From the NCBI GenBank assembly GCA_028291545.1, contig JAQGHR010000080.1, positions 1-44,219 of the forward strand: a DNA stretch of 44,219 nucleotides, in the 5' to 3' direction. The translations under genes were made by a program, and so were the position numbers. This DNA is from Planctomycetota bacterium. GTDB lineage: Bacteria > Planctomycetota > Planctomycetia > Isosphaerales > Isosphaeraceae. Of this stretch, positions 1 to 7,775 are shown piece after piece. Under the pieces are notes generated by a model. That model was not told the origin of the DNA, did no database searches, and saw nothing but the letters and a program-made list of their open reading frames with translations. The stretch's first letter is position 1; each line of letters starts with the position of its first letter.

Positions 1-1
1 C

Positions 2-121
2 CTGAGGCGGTCGTTGCGGGCCAGCCTCTGCTACTACCAGACGGTGCGGGGTCGCATCCGCAGCCTCGTCGCCGGTTGCTACGCCCCGCCCGTCAAACAG
101 ACAGCATCAGCCGGATCGTGA
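2..121 (+). CDS. possible 3' end of a gene entering from the left
   Basis: One frame is open from the window edge to a TGA at 119-121, giving about 39 residues with a plausible composition (it includes CYYQTVRGRIRSLVAGCY). I do not recognise the protein. In GC-rich DNA an open stretch this short can occur by chance, so this is only a possible C-terminal fragment. The next gene starts about 100 bases downstream on the same strand. Confidence 0.25.
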   Translation: MRRSLRASLCYYQTVRGRIRSLVAGCYAPPVKQTASAGS

Positions 122-220
122 ATGAGAGACCGACGCGGCGGGTTGACGCTCGCGTGCGAGGCGGTTAGGCTCGACGAAGGTGGGACGAGCCGATTGCGCG
201 AGGAGAGAGGGACCGGGACC

Positions 221-1921
221 GTGGCCTCGTTGTTCGTGATCCAGGGGGCCGATCAGGGCACGCGGTTCGAACTCAAGGCCAGGCCGATGGCGTTGGGGCG
301 GGACGGCTCTAACCCGATCCGGCTGCACGATAATGAGGTCTCGCGGAGGCATGCCGAGGTCCGGCAGGTCGAAGAGGGCGGCTTTCGCGTGGTCGACCTG
401 GGTTCGGCCAATGGCACGTTCGTCAACGGACGGCAGATCGACCAGACGCCCCTGAGGCCGGGCGACCAGCTCCGGATCGGGCAGACGGTGATGCTCTTCA
501 GCGAGGGCGGGACGGCGCCCGAGCGCGACCTCACGGCCCGGGTGGATCTGCTGGGCAAGACCAGCCCCGAGGATCGGTCGGCCATCATCCGCAGCATCCC
601 GGCCGGCGACGGCTCGCAGGCCATGCAGGCGTCGGGGGCGGCCGGGGAGTGGCTCAAGGTCCGGCTCGCCAACCTCGCGGTGATGTATCAGGCGACCCAG
701 GCCATCAGTCACATCACGGATGTCGATGCGTTGCTGCCGCAGATCCTTCAGCTCGTCTTCGACTCCGTCGGCGCGGACCGTGGCGCGATCTTGATGGCGG
801 ACGACGAAGGCGAGCTCCATCCCAAGGCCGTGCTCTGGAAGGGGGAGGCGGACCCGGACGAACGGATGACGATCTCGCGCACGATCGTCGATCACGTGCG
901 CGAGCAGGGGCAGGGCGTGATCACGTCCGACGCCTCCGGAGACAAGCGATTCGGGCCGTCGCAGTCGATCGTCGATTATGCGATCCGCGAGGCCATCTGC
1001 GTGCCGATCCAGGGAAGGCACACGACGCTGGGCGTGCTCTATGCCGACATCCGCGCGGCCAGCGAGTTCGGCATGACGACGGCCGGCACGCCGGGGTTCA
1101 AGAGCCGGTTCTCGCAGGACCACCTGACCCTGATGGTCGCCATCGGCCATCAGGCCGGGCTGGCGATCGAGAACACGGCCTTCTACCAGGCGAAGCTCCA
1201 GGCCGAGCGCCTGGCGGCCGTGGGGCAGACGATCGCCACGCTCTCGCACCACATCAAGAACATCTTGCAAGGCATTCGCGGCGGGTCCTACCTGATCGAC
1301 ATGGGCCTGAACGAAAAGGATAGCGCGATCGTTCGCCGAGGCTGGACCATCGTCGAGAAGAATCAGGCGAAGATCTACAACCTCGTCATGGACATGCTGT
1401 CCTTCTCCAAGGAACGCGAGCCCGCGCTGGAGCCGACGGACCTGAACGCCGTCATCGCGGAGGTGGTCGAGCTGATGCAGTCACGGGCCAAGGAACTGGG
1501 CGTCAGCCTCTCCTGGCAGCCGGCCGACCTCCCGGAGCTGAACCTGGACCCGGACGGCATCCACCGAGCCATCCTCAACATCGTCACGAACGCCATCGAC
1601 GCCTCCGAGGAGGCCACCGGCGCAGGGGTTACGGTCGCGACGGCCTGGGACGACGAGGCCGCGACGGCGCGGATCACCATCTCCGACAATGGCGTGGGCA
1701 TCCCCGAAGAGAATCTCGCCACCATCTTCCAGGTCTTCGCCTCGACGAAAGGCGCACGCGGCACCGGGCTGGGTCTGCCGGTCTCTCAGAAGATCGTTCG
1801 CGAACACGGCGGAGAGATTTCCGTCACCTCGAAGATCGGACAGGGCGCGACGTTCGTCATCAACCTCCCCTGCCGCAAAGCCGGCGCCAGCGGCACCGCC
1901 GGCTTCGCGACGATGTGTTAG
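221..1921 (+). CDS. FHA-GAF sensor histidine kinase (soluble)
   Basis: Predicted cytosolic two-component sensor kinase of 566 residues. Order of domains: FHA (about residues 1-95, with GRDGSNPIRL and SRRHAEV, the phosphothreonine-binding core), a GAF domain (about 150-320), a dimerisation helix with LSHHIKNIL (candidate phospho-acceptor His343 or His344), and a HATPase_c domain with N box (NIVTNAIDAS), G1 (DNGVGIP) and G2 (GTGLGLP). I see no membrane segment, so signals would be internal: a phosphopeptide through FHA and a small ligand through GAF. I chose GTG at 221 because FHA begins right after it (VASLFVIQGADQG) and a purine-rich AGGAGAGAGG lies 11 bases upstream; an in-frame ATG at 122 would add 33 low-quality residues. 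No response regulator gene adjoins it, and the AAA+ regulator at 4291 lacks a phospho-Asp, so the partner is unknown. It converges with the thioesterase at 1952. Confidence 0.88.
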   Translation: MASLFVIQGADQGTRFELKARPMALGRDGSNPIRLHDNEVSRRHAEVRQVEEGGFRVVDLGSANGTFVNGRQIDQTPLRPGDQLRIGQTVMLFSEGGTAPERDLTARVDLLGKTSPEDRSAIIRSIPAGDGSQAMQASGAAGEWLKVRLANLAVMYQATQAISHITDVDALLPQILQLVFDSVGADRGAILMADDEGELHPKAVLWKGEADPDERMTISRTIVDHVREQGQGVITSDASGDKRFGPSQSIVDYAIREAICVPIQGRHTTLGVLYADIRAASEFGMTTAGTPGFKSRFSQDHLTLMVAIGHQAGLAIENTAFYQAKLQAERLAAVGQTIATLSHHIKNILQGIRGGSYLIDMGLNEKDSAIVRRGWTIVEKNQAKIYNLVMDMLSFSKEREPALEPTDLNAVIAEVVELMQSRAKELGVSLSWQPADLPELNLDPDGIHRAILNIVTNAIDASEEATGAGVTVATAWDDEAATARITISDNGVGIPEENLATIFQVFASTKGARGTGLGLPVSQKIVREHGGEISVTSKIGQGATFVINLPCRKAGASGTAGFATMC

Positions 1922-1951
1922 CAGTCGCCAGTCGCCAGTGCCCACAGCTCC

Positions 1952-2398
1952 TCAGCTCCGGATCGCCAGCAACTTCTTCGACCGATCGCGGAGGAGCGCC
2001 CAGGGAGCGGACAGGTCGGGGGCTTCGTGGTGGGGTTCGGACTCGATGGGCTCGGGTCGGCCATCCTCGTCCACCTGGACGAATTGCATCAGGCCATCCA
2101 TCCAGGGGGTCGGCCGGCCGGGCAGAGGCGTGCCGAAGAGGCCGACGACCACCATCGCGCGGGCACGGTACACCTCGACGCCTCGGATCTCGATCACCCG
2201 GCCGATGGCCACCGGCTCGTAGCAGCGAAGGTCGAGCACCCGCTTGAGCACCAGATTCGCGGCGTCCCCGGCGGCCCGGAACGCGGTCGCATAGGCGGCT
2301 TCGAGTGCGAGCGCAAGCAGTCCGCCCGCGTACAGCGTGCCGTGATGGTTGGCATCTCGGGGCAGAATCAACCGATGCGTCAGCGTCTCGTCGTTCAT
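1952..2398 (-). CDS. acyl-CoA thioesterase, hotdog fold
   Basis: 148 residues. It should hydrolyse acyl-CoA thioesters to free acid and CoA. The diagnostic stretch is near the N-terminus: DANHHGTLYAGGLLALALE, the Asn-His-x-Gly-x-x-x-(A/G)-Gly signature of the YciA/ACOT-type hotdog family, followed by a helix and strands rich in Val (RVIEIRGVEVYRARAMVVV). The length suits a single hotdog domain. I start at ATG 2398 (MNDETLTHRL); the frame stays open upstream but that part is Arg-rich and low in complexity. The substrate cannot be told from the sequence. It is convergent with the histidine kinase, with 30 bases between the stops. Confidence 0.8.
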   Translation of the reverse strand: MNDETLTHRLILPRDANHHGTLYAGGLLALALEAAYATAFRAAGDAANLVLKRVLDLRCYEPVAIGRVIEIRGVEVYRARAMVVVGLFGTPLPGRPTPWMDGLMQFVQVDEDGRPEPIESEPHHEAPDLSAPWALLRDRSKKLLAIRS

Positions 2399-3086
2399 CG
2401 CCGTCCCTCGCCGCAGAACCCCACCGCGCCGCAGCGGCCGCAGAAGCCTACCGCGCTTCATCCTGACCCGCAACCCGAGGGCCAACTCGGGCCGGGCGGG
2501 GGCCTGAATTCGGGGTAGTCCCTTTCCAACGTTGCATCAGGTTGTTATATAGGATGGTGCTTGCGAGTGACTTTGACGGTGACGACGAACCGCCAGGCGG
2601 TCCGCCCCGGCCACCATCAAGCTAACCGCACACGATCGACCCGACGCCGGGCCACGATCCTCACCGACCGATGATGTCACGCCCTCGGGCTTCGGTGCTG
2701 GACGCTCAACCTTCTCGCGGAATTCGCGCCATGCCCAACGATCATGCACACTGCGTGAGAAAATGGCCGGCTCGGGAATTCGAGTGTCCCGCGAACGCAA
2801 ATCCCGCGTAGAGATTGGTGCCGACCGGAATCGAAGCGGCAACCTAGGATTCAGGAGTCTGGCGGAGCGGTGCCAAGACTCAGCCCGGAATCGAGGCCCC
2901 GTAAGAGGGCCGATTGTCGTGAGAACCCCAGAAACGTCGATACGAGACAGGTCTCTGCGGTCAAGGCAATTGCGATTGGAAGGGTCCTGAGAGCGATAAC
3001 GGCACGAAGCCTCGGTAGACCGGCGGAGCCGGGCATCGGGGCCAACGGCGGTCCCGATCCCTCGATGACGAGCGTGAGAGCGTACC
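2399..3086. other. 688-bp intergenic region, no supported gene
   Basis: Divergent spacer between the thioesterase (minus) and the recombinase (plus), so it must hold both promoters. Short frames exist on both strands but all are Arg/Ser/Pro-rich without a family motif or ribosome binding site. I see no tRNA-like cloverleaf and no long repeat. A slightly AT-richer spot with TTGTTATATAG sits near 2541-2551. Confidence 0.55.
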
Positions 3087-3971
3087 ATGCATCGGACGAT
3101 CACCGCATTTCTTGGCTATCTTCGTGACGAAAAAGGCGCGTCGCCTCACACGCTACGCTCGTATGGCGACGATCTCGGTATTTTTTGGCGCTATCTGACT
3201 GAGACCCTGGGCGACGACGCCGACCCGACGGAAGCGGATGCGAAGCGGTTGCGTGCGTATTCGGCCTGGCTGAGCGGCCGGGGCTATGCGGCGAGCACGG
3301 TGGCCAGGCGACTGGCGAGCCTGCGGTCCTTCTATCGCTACCACCGCCGCCAGGGCGCGGTCCAGGCCGATCCGGCCGGGGGTTTGCGGAACCCGAAGCA
3401 ACCGACGCGTTTGCCCCAACCCCTCCGGGTGGACCAGGTCGTGGCGCTCCTGGACGCCATCCCCACGGACGATGCGCTCGGGGTCCGCGACCGGGCCATG
3501 TTCGAGACGCTCTACGGCGGCGGACTCCGCGTCAGCGAGCTCGTGGGCCTGGACCTGGCCGACCTGAACCTCGACGAGGGGCTGGCGCGGGTGCGCGGCA
3601 AAGGCCGCCGCGAGCGGCTCAGCCCGATCGGCCCGATGGCCGTCTCGTGGCTCCGGCACTGGCTCAGCGTCCGGCATCCGGAGGCTGTGGGAGAGAAAGC
3701 CGTTTTTTTAAACCGATACGGGCGGAGGTTGACCACTCGCAGCGTGGGTCGGTTGTTCGAGGAGCACCTCAAAGGCCGCGACCTGGACCTGGGCTCCAGC
3801 CCGCATACACTCAGGCACAGCTTCGCTACCCACCTGCTCGACAGCGGGGCGGATCTGAGGAGCGTCCAGGAACTCCTGGGTCATCGGCGACTGACGACCA
3901 CCCAGATCTATACCCACGTGAGCCAGGAGAGACTCCGCGATGTCTATAAAGAGGCTCATCCTCGTGCCTGA
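3087..3971 (+). CDS. xerC: Xer-type tyrosine recombinase (XerC/XerD)
   Basis: 294 residues, the usual length for XerC/XerD, which resolve chromosome dimers at dif at the end of replication. The N-terminal SAM-like DNA-binding domain covers about 1-90 (FLGYLRDEKGASPHTLRSY) and the catalytic domain about 110-290. All catalytic residues are visible: Arg148 (GGLRVSELVGL), Lys172 (RGKGRRERL), His240 and Arg243 (HTLRHSFATH), His266 (LLGHRRL) and nucleophile Tyr275 (TQIYTH). XerC and XerD cannot be separated with confidence by eye. It stands alone, without an excisionase or att-like repeats nearby, which fits the housekeeping role better than a prophage integrase. Confidence 0.9.
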   Translation: MHRTITAFLGYLRDEKGASPHTLRSYGDDLGIFWRYLTETLGDDADPTEADAKRLRAYSAWLSGRGYAASTVARRLASLRSFYRYHRRQGAVQADPAGGLRNPKQPTRLPQPLRVDQVVALLDAIPTDDALGVRDRAMFETLYGGGLRVSELVGLDLADLNLDEGLARVRGKGRRERLSPIGPMAVSWLRHWLSVRHPEAVGEKAVFLNRYGRRLTTRSVGRLFEEHLKGRDLDLGSSPHTLRHSFATHLLDSGADLRSVQELLGHRRLTTTQIYTHVSQERLRDVYKEAHPRA

Positions 3972-4290
3972 GCGTTCAAATCATCCGAGGTCTGATCCGG
4001 ACCGGGACGGTGCCGGCGTCCAACCCGCAGGGGTGCCCTCGCCAAAGGACTAGGGGGGGCCCTGATGGCTATGCCGCCATGATGTCAATCACGTACAATC
4101 GTTTCGCTCTCCTCCGGCAGCCTGCCCAACAGCCGGCGGAACCCGTCCGTGAGAAGCGGCGCCCCGTCTCCGGAGGCGGCCCCGGGTCCGACCTGCCGAA
4201 TTCCAATCCCTTATCATCGATTTCATTCAGGGATGACCGATCGGCCCTGCATCCCTCGCGGCGAGGGTGCCCTTGCGAGAGAGTATCCCC
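3972..4290. other. 319-bp spacer with a short hairpin before the regulator gene
   Basis: No gene seen. A perfect 6-bp stem with a 3-base loop (CCCTCG-CGG-CGAGGG) lies at 4253-4267, 24 bases before the ATG at 4291, and might influence its translation or serve as a binding site. The rest has no recognised signal. Confidence 0.4.
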
Positions 4291-5820
4291 ATGAGCCACA
4301 GTCGCATCCTGATCATGCATCCCGAGGCGCCGGTTGCCGCGTTGATGACGTCGATGCTCCAGACTCTGGGGCATACCATTGACGAGGCCCCCAACGACCG
4401 CGTCGCCATGCGGATGCTCGAACGCGCACCGGTGGATCTGGTCCTGGCCGGGGCCGATCCCGACGATCCCGATGCCCTGGAATTCCTGACCTACCTGCGG
4501 CGGAAGCATCCCCGGGTCGCGGTGATCTTGCTGTTCCCCACCGCGCATCCCGAGCGAGCTCGCGAGGCGCAGATTCGCGGGGCGATCGCCGTGCTCCGGT
4601 TCCCCCTGCCGGCCAACGCGTTGCGAGCGGCCGTCTCGCAGGTCCTGGGCGAGGCGGATCCGGTTGCCGCCAAGGTGGCGGCGGCCTCTTCCAACGGGCA
4701 CACCTCCTCGCCGACCAACGGCCACGCCAACGGGGCTCAGCCTGGTGCCGAGACTGTCGAGGGGAACGGCCCTGGGCGTTCTCGCGTGATGTTCGAACCG
4801 CCGGTCTCGGCCCCTCTGCCGGCGCCATCCATCCGCGATGAGGATCCGATGGACCTGGTGGGCGAGGACCCGTCGTTCCGCATGGCCGTCGAACTGGCCG
4901 GCGCGATCGCCGCGACGCGTGCTCCGGTCTTGATCGTCGGAGAGCGCGGCGTGGGCAAGAGCCTCCTGGCGCGTTTCCTGCACGCACGACAGTTGCAGGC
5001 CGCCGCGCCGTTCGTGGAGGTGGCCTGCGGAGCGTTGAAAGAAGGGGTCCTGGACGTCGATCTGTTCGGCGCCCGCGGCGGCTATGGGGCGCCGGATCGG
5101 CCCGGAAAGATCGCGCTGGCCCGGGGCGGCACGCTGTTCCTGGACGAGGTCGCGAGCCTCTCGCCGGCCCTGCAAAATAAGATGCTGCGGCTGCTCCGAG
5201 ACGGCGAGTACGACTCCGTGGGCGGGGTGGCCGCCAAGGCCGACGTGCGCCTGGTCCTGGGGACCTCCGAGGATCTGGCGACCCGAGTCGAGGATGGCCG
5301 GTTCCGCCAGGATCTCTACTTCAAGATCAGCGTGGTCACCTTGACGCTCCCGCCTCTGCGGCATCGAGGCTCGGACCTCGATCGGCTAGCCGAGCGGTTC
5401 CGCGTGAAATTCTCCCGACAGCTCAACAAGGACGTCCGCGCGTTCGCGCCGGAGGCCCTGGAACTCCTCCGGACTCACGGTTGGCCCGGCAACGTTCAGG
5501 AGCTTGAACAGGTCGTCGAGCGGGCCGTGATCGTGTGCCGCGGCAGCCGGATCGAGCCCAATCACCTGGGCCTGGTCCCCCGCAGCGTCTCCATCGGCCG
5601 CGCCCCGGCCCGCCCGTCTCAACCTCAGGTTGACGCGGGCATCATCCCGCTCAAGGAAGCCCTTGAGGGTCCCGAAAAGGAACTCATCCTCCAGGCCCTC
5701 GAAGCCCTCAACTGGAATCGCCAGGAGACGGCCCGCGTCCTGGATATCAATCGCACCACTCTGTACAAGAAGATGAAGAAGTACGGCCTCCTTTTCGACG
5801 AGCCGGCCTGGGCGAACTGA
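4291..5820 (+). CDS. NtrC-like AAA+ regulator with degenerate receiver and no GAFTGA motif
   Basis: 509 residues. The N-terminal 125 residues look like a response-regulator receiver, but the acidic pocket is IMHPEA instead of DD, the phospho-Asp position (DLVLAG) is Gly, and the conserved Lys is Arg (LRFPLP). A linker rich in Gly, Asn and Pro leads to an AAA+ domain (about 190-430): Walker A GERGVGKS with Lys223 and Walker B TLFLDE with Asp285-Glu286. The L1 loop, normally GAFTGA and needed to remodel sigma-54, reads LFGARGGYGA at 258-267. The C-terminal Fis-type helix-turn-helix (NWNRQETARVLDINRTTLY) should bind DNA. I start at ATG 4291, with GAGAGA upstream; a GTG at 4267 is in frame. Inference: a DNA-binding ATPase that neither receives a phosphate nor contacts sigma-54 in the usual way. 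Confidence 0.87.
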   Translation: MSHSRILIMHPEAPVAALMTSMLQTLGHTIDEAPNDRVAMRMLERAPVDLVLAGADPDDPDALEFLTYLRRKHPRVAVILLFPTAHPERAREAQIRGAIAVLRFPLPANALRAAVSQVLGEADPVAAKVAAASSNGHTSSPTNGHANGAQPGAETVEGNGPGRSRVMFEPPVSAPLPAPSIRDEDPMDLVGEDPSFRMAVELAGAIAATRAPVLIVGERGVGKSLLARFLHARQLQAAAPFVEVACGALKEGVLDVDLFGARGGYGAPDRPGKIALARGGTLFLDEVASLSPALQNKMLRLLRDGEYDSVGGVAAKADVRLVLGTSEDLATRVEDGRFRQDLYFKISVVTLTLPPLRHRGSDLDRLAERFRVKFSRQLNKDVRAFAPEALELLRTHGWPGNVQELEQVVERAVIVCRGSRIEPNHLGLVPRSVSIGRAPARPSQPQVDAGIIPLKEALEGPEKELILQALEALNWNRQETARVLDINRTTLYKKMKKYGLLFDEPAWAN

Positions 5821-5943
5821 ACGGCTCACCGGCCCAGGCGAGCCCGGTCGCTTCAGTGCGGGAAGTTCGGTGCGCCTTTGCAAACTCCCGGCACAGTCAC
5901 CGCCGGGTTCTCCTTTGGATCTCTGACGCGCCCGGGTTTTCTT

Positions 5944-6189
5944 TCACGGCCGTCGCACCTCCACCGCGCCATGACGACCCAACGCCTCCAGCGCCGCCTG
6001 GCGGCTGGCCCGTGAACCGAACGTGTCCCAGTCGCGAATCGCCGTCTTGTACGCATCCTCTTCGATGTCGAAGTGGATCCTCGGCCGGCTCGCGACGGCC
6101 GGCGTCTCGCGGATTTGGGCCATCCATTGAGCCTGTCGAAACAGACGCCAATCCTCGTCCTGCCAGCCGACGAGAACGACGCGGATCAT
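5944..6189 (-). CDS. small hypothetical protein
   Basis: 81 residues, not recognised. It is rich in acidic and aromatic residues (VGWQDEDWRLFRQAQW, DIEEDAYKTAIRDWDTFG), with no signal peptide or membrane segment. A strong ribosome binding site, AGGAGAGGAG, ends 8 bases before ATG 6189, which is the main reason to accept it as a real gene. It is divergent from the macrodomain gene and shares with it the region carrying the 6234-6250 palindrome. Confidence 0.6.
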   Translation of the reverse strand: MIRVVLVGWQDEDWRLFRQAQWMAQIRETPAVASRPRIHFDIEEDAYKTAIRDWDTFGSRASRQAALEALGRHGAVEVRRP

Positions 6190-6233
6190 CGGCGCGCTCC
6201 TCTCCTCGATTTCTTCCGGCGATCAGCTCCTCA

Positions 6234-6250
6234 CCCTGATACTATCAGGG
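6234..6250. promoter_or_regulatory. perfect 17-bp palindrome between divergent genes (candidate operator)
   Basis: CCCTGATACTATCAGGG is an 8-bp perfect inverted repeat around one central base. It lies 31 bases before the macrodomain ATG and 44 bases before the ATG of the divergent 81-residue gene. A one-base centre cannot form a stable RNA hairpin loop, so a dimeric DNA-binding protein is the likelier reader. The protein is unknown. Confidence 0.45.
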
Positions 6251-6281
6251 AGATTATCCGGGCCGAAAGCGAGGTACTCCC

Positions 6282-6839
6282 ATGCGATTCGAACTTGGTG
6301 GCGGCAAGGCCATCGAACTGGCGCGGGGCGACATCACGGCGGAATCGACCGATGCGATCGTCAATGCTGCGAACTCATCGTTGATGGGCGGTGGTGGCGT
6401 GGATGGCGCGATTCATCGCGCTGGAGGTCCGGCAATCCTCGACGAGTGCAAGGCGATCGTCGCGAAACAGGGCTACCTTGAAGACGGCCAGGTCGTCGCC
6501 ACGACCGGGGGCCGTCTCAAGGCGCGATATGTCCTCCATACCTCCGGACCCGTCTACGAAGACGGCACCTTCGGCGAGGCGGAAACCCTGGCCTCTTGCT
6601 ACCGAGAATCGATCCGCCTGGCCGATCGGATGGGCCTGAAAACCCTCGCGTTCCCCTCAATTTCGACCGGGACGTACGGCTATCCCGTCCACCTCGCCGC
6701 GCCGGTGGCCGTCGCGGCGCTTGCGGAGGCGATGAACGGGGTTGAGAATGTCACCCTTGCGCGGTTCATTTTGTTCGATGATCTGACATTCGCCGCTTAC
6801 CGGGATGCGGCGAAGGCCTTCGCGGAGGATTCGCGATGA
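6282..6839 (+). CDS. macrodomain protein (ADP-ribose / O-acetyl-ADP-ribose hydrolase type)
   Basis: 185 residues, a single macrodomain, matching the YmdB/MacroD group. Motifs: GDITAESTDAIVNAANSSL followed by GGGGVDGAIHRAGG, the conserved Asn and Gly-rich stretch that binds and positions ADP-ribose; GQVVATTGGRL; and SISTGTYGYP near the second phosphate-binding loop. Members remove ADP-ribose from proteins or deacetylate O-acetyl-ADP-ribose, in the cytoplasm. Start at ATG 6282. The stop overlaps the next ATG (ATGA at 6836-6839), so the following small membrane protein is probably translationally coupled. The palindrome 31 bases upstream suggests repressor control. Confidence 0.92.
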   Translation: MRFELGGGKAIELARGDITAESTDAIVNAANSSLMGGGGVDGAIHRAGGPAILDECKAIVAKQGYLEDGQVVATTGGRLKARYVLHTSGPVYEDGTFGEAETLASCYRESIRLADRMGLKTLAFPSISTGTYGYPVHLAAPVAVAALAEAMNGVENVTLARFILFDDLTFAAYRDAAKAFAEDSR

Positions 6840-7243
6840 TCGGGCGGATTTCGAGGTCGAGGCGCGTCACGTTAGGCGGGTTGATGGGCCTGGTGGCGCT
6901 CGCCGGCCTGGGGATAGCCAGCATTCGATGGATCGTGACCCTCCCGGAGCGGTCGGCGATCCGCCGGGCGACCGACAACATGATCCGGTATCAGCCGGGA
7001 TTCAAGCCCGAGGAATACGACGCACGGATCACTCAAAGGGGAGAGACGTTCTGGGAGTTGAAGTTCGTCAACAAGCAAAAGGCGAACGACACCTTCACCA
7101 TTGGCGTTCTGGCACCTACGGTCTTCGGCGGTGTCCGGAGCGACGTCAGGTTTCCGACCGTGAGTACGTCCGGCTCAACTCCTGGAACCGCTCTACCAGT
7201 CTGGCCGGCACCTTCGGGAAGTCCTGCCACAAAAATGCCTTGA
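6836..7243 (+). CDS. single-pass membrane protein of unknown function, doubtful 3' end
   Basis: 135 residues in the open frame. Basic N-terminus (MIGRISRSRR), one membrane helix (about 12-30, LGGLMGLVALAGLGIA), then a soluble part (FKPEEYDARITQRGETFWEL). It begins inside the macrodomain stop codon. The last 33 residues are Ser/Thr/Pro/Gly-rich and lie over the 3' end of the opposite-strand HutX-like gene (98-bp overlap), so the true C-terminus may have been lost in a rearrangement and the frame merely runs on. No family recognised. Confidence 0.5.
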   Translation: MIGRISRSRRVTLGGLMGLVALAGLGIASIRWIVTLPERSAIRRATDNMIRYQPGFKPEEYDARITQRGETFWELKFVNKQKANDTFTIGVLAPTVFGGVRSDVRFPTVSTSGSTPGTALPVWPAPSGSPATKMP

Positions 7244-7664
7244 ACCCGGCATTTCCGTCGCGATCGAAGAACTGGAACGAGTGCGTGACGTAGTCGGAAT
7301 CATGCCCGATCTTCCTCACGGCGTAGATCGAGGCGACCTCGGCGGGGAAGATGTGCATGTCGAGCGTGTCGGTCTGGACGTTGAAGAACGGGCCGGTCTC
7401 CGAGTAGCCGCCGAAGACACCGACCGATTCGATCACCGCGACGCGGCTGCGGACGAACACGCGCATCGTCTCCAGCGCCGGCAACTCGTCCATCAGCTCG
7501 CGAAAGCAACCGTCCCGCAGCCGGACGATGGGCCACTGGCCGACGAGGGCATCGACGACATCGCGCTCGGAGACCTCGAACTTGCGGGCGGCCATCATGG
7601 TCATCCGCGAGGAATCCTCACGAAAGTACGCGCGAATCGAATCGGCGACGGCGAGATCGGGCAT
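7146..7664 (-). CDS. HutX/ChuX-like heme-utilisation family protein
   Basis: 172 residues, close to the family length. The N-terminal helices (SIRAYFREDSSRMTMMAARK, then VSERDVVDAL) match the small helical leader of HutX/ChuX proteins, followed by a split-barrel core: a strand with VRSRVAVIES, GPFFNVQTDTLDMHIFPAEV aligning with the family's G-x-x-N-x-x-x-x-x-x-H-x-x-x region, then IYAVRK and HSFQFFDRDGNAGFKAFLW. Known members bind heme in the cytoplasm and pass it on. No heme transporter or TonB receptor is nearby, so the ligand here is uncertain. The 3' end overlaps the convergent small membrane protein gene. Confidence 0.72.
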   Translation of the reverse strand: MPDLAVADSIRAYFREDSSRMTMMAARKFEVSERDVVDALVGQWPIVRLRDGCFRELMDELPALETMRVFVRSRVAVIESVGVFGGYSETGPFFNVQTDTLDMHIFPAEVASIYAVRKIGHDSDYVTHSFQFFDRDGNAGFKAFLWQDFPKVPARLVERFQELSRTYSRSET

Positions 7665-7775
7665 TTCGTGCGGTCCTACGTGGTGGAGAGATCCTCGGTT
7701 CGCGTTCTTCCCTCATTCTGATCAGGGCGCGGCCCTGTTGGGAACCCGCTTGAGCCGGATTGCCGACTGAACCGT

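Noticed and set aside
3087..3971. Phage or integron integrase
   Set aside because: No cargo genes, att repeats or excisionase nearby, and the length and motifs fit housekeeping Xer.
4069..5364. 431-codon minus-strand open frame
   Set aside because: Mirror of the AAA+ regulator gene; composition is low in complexity and shows no domain.
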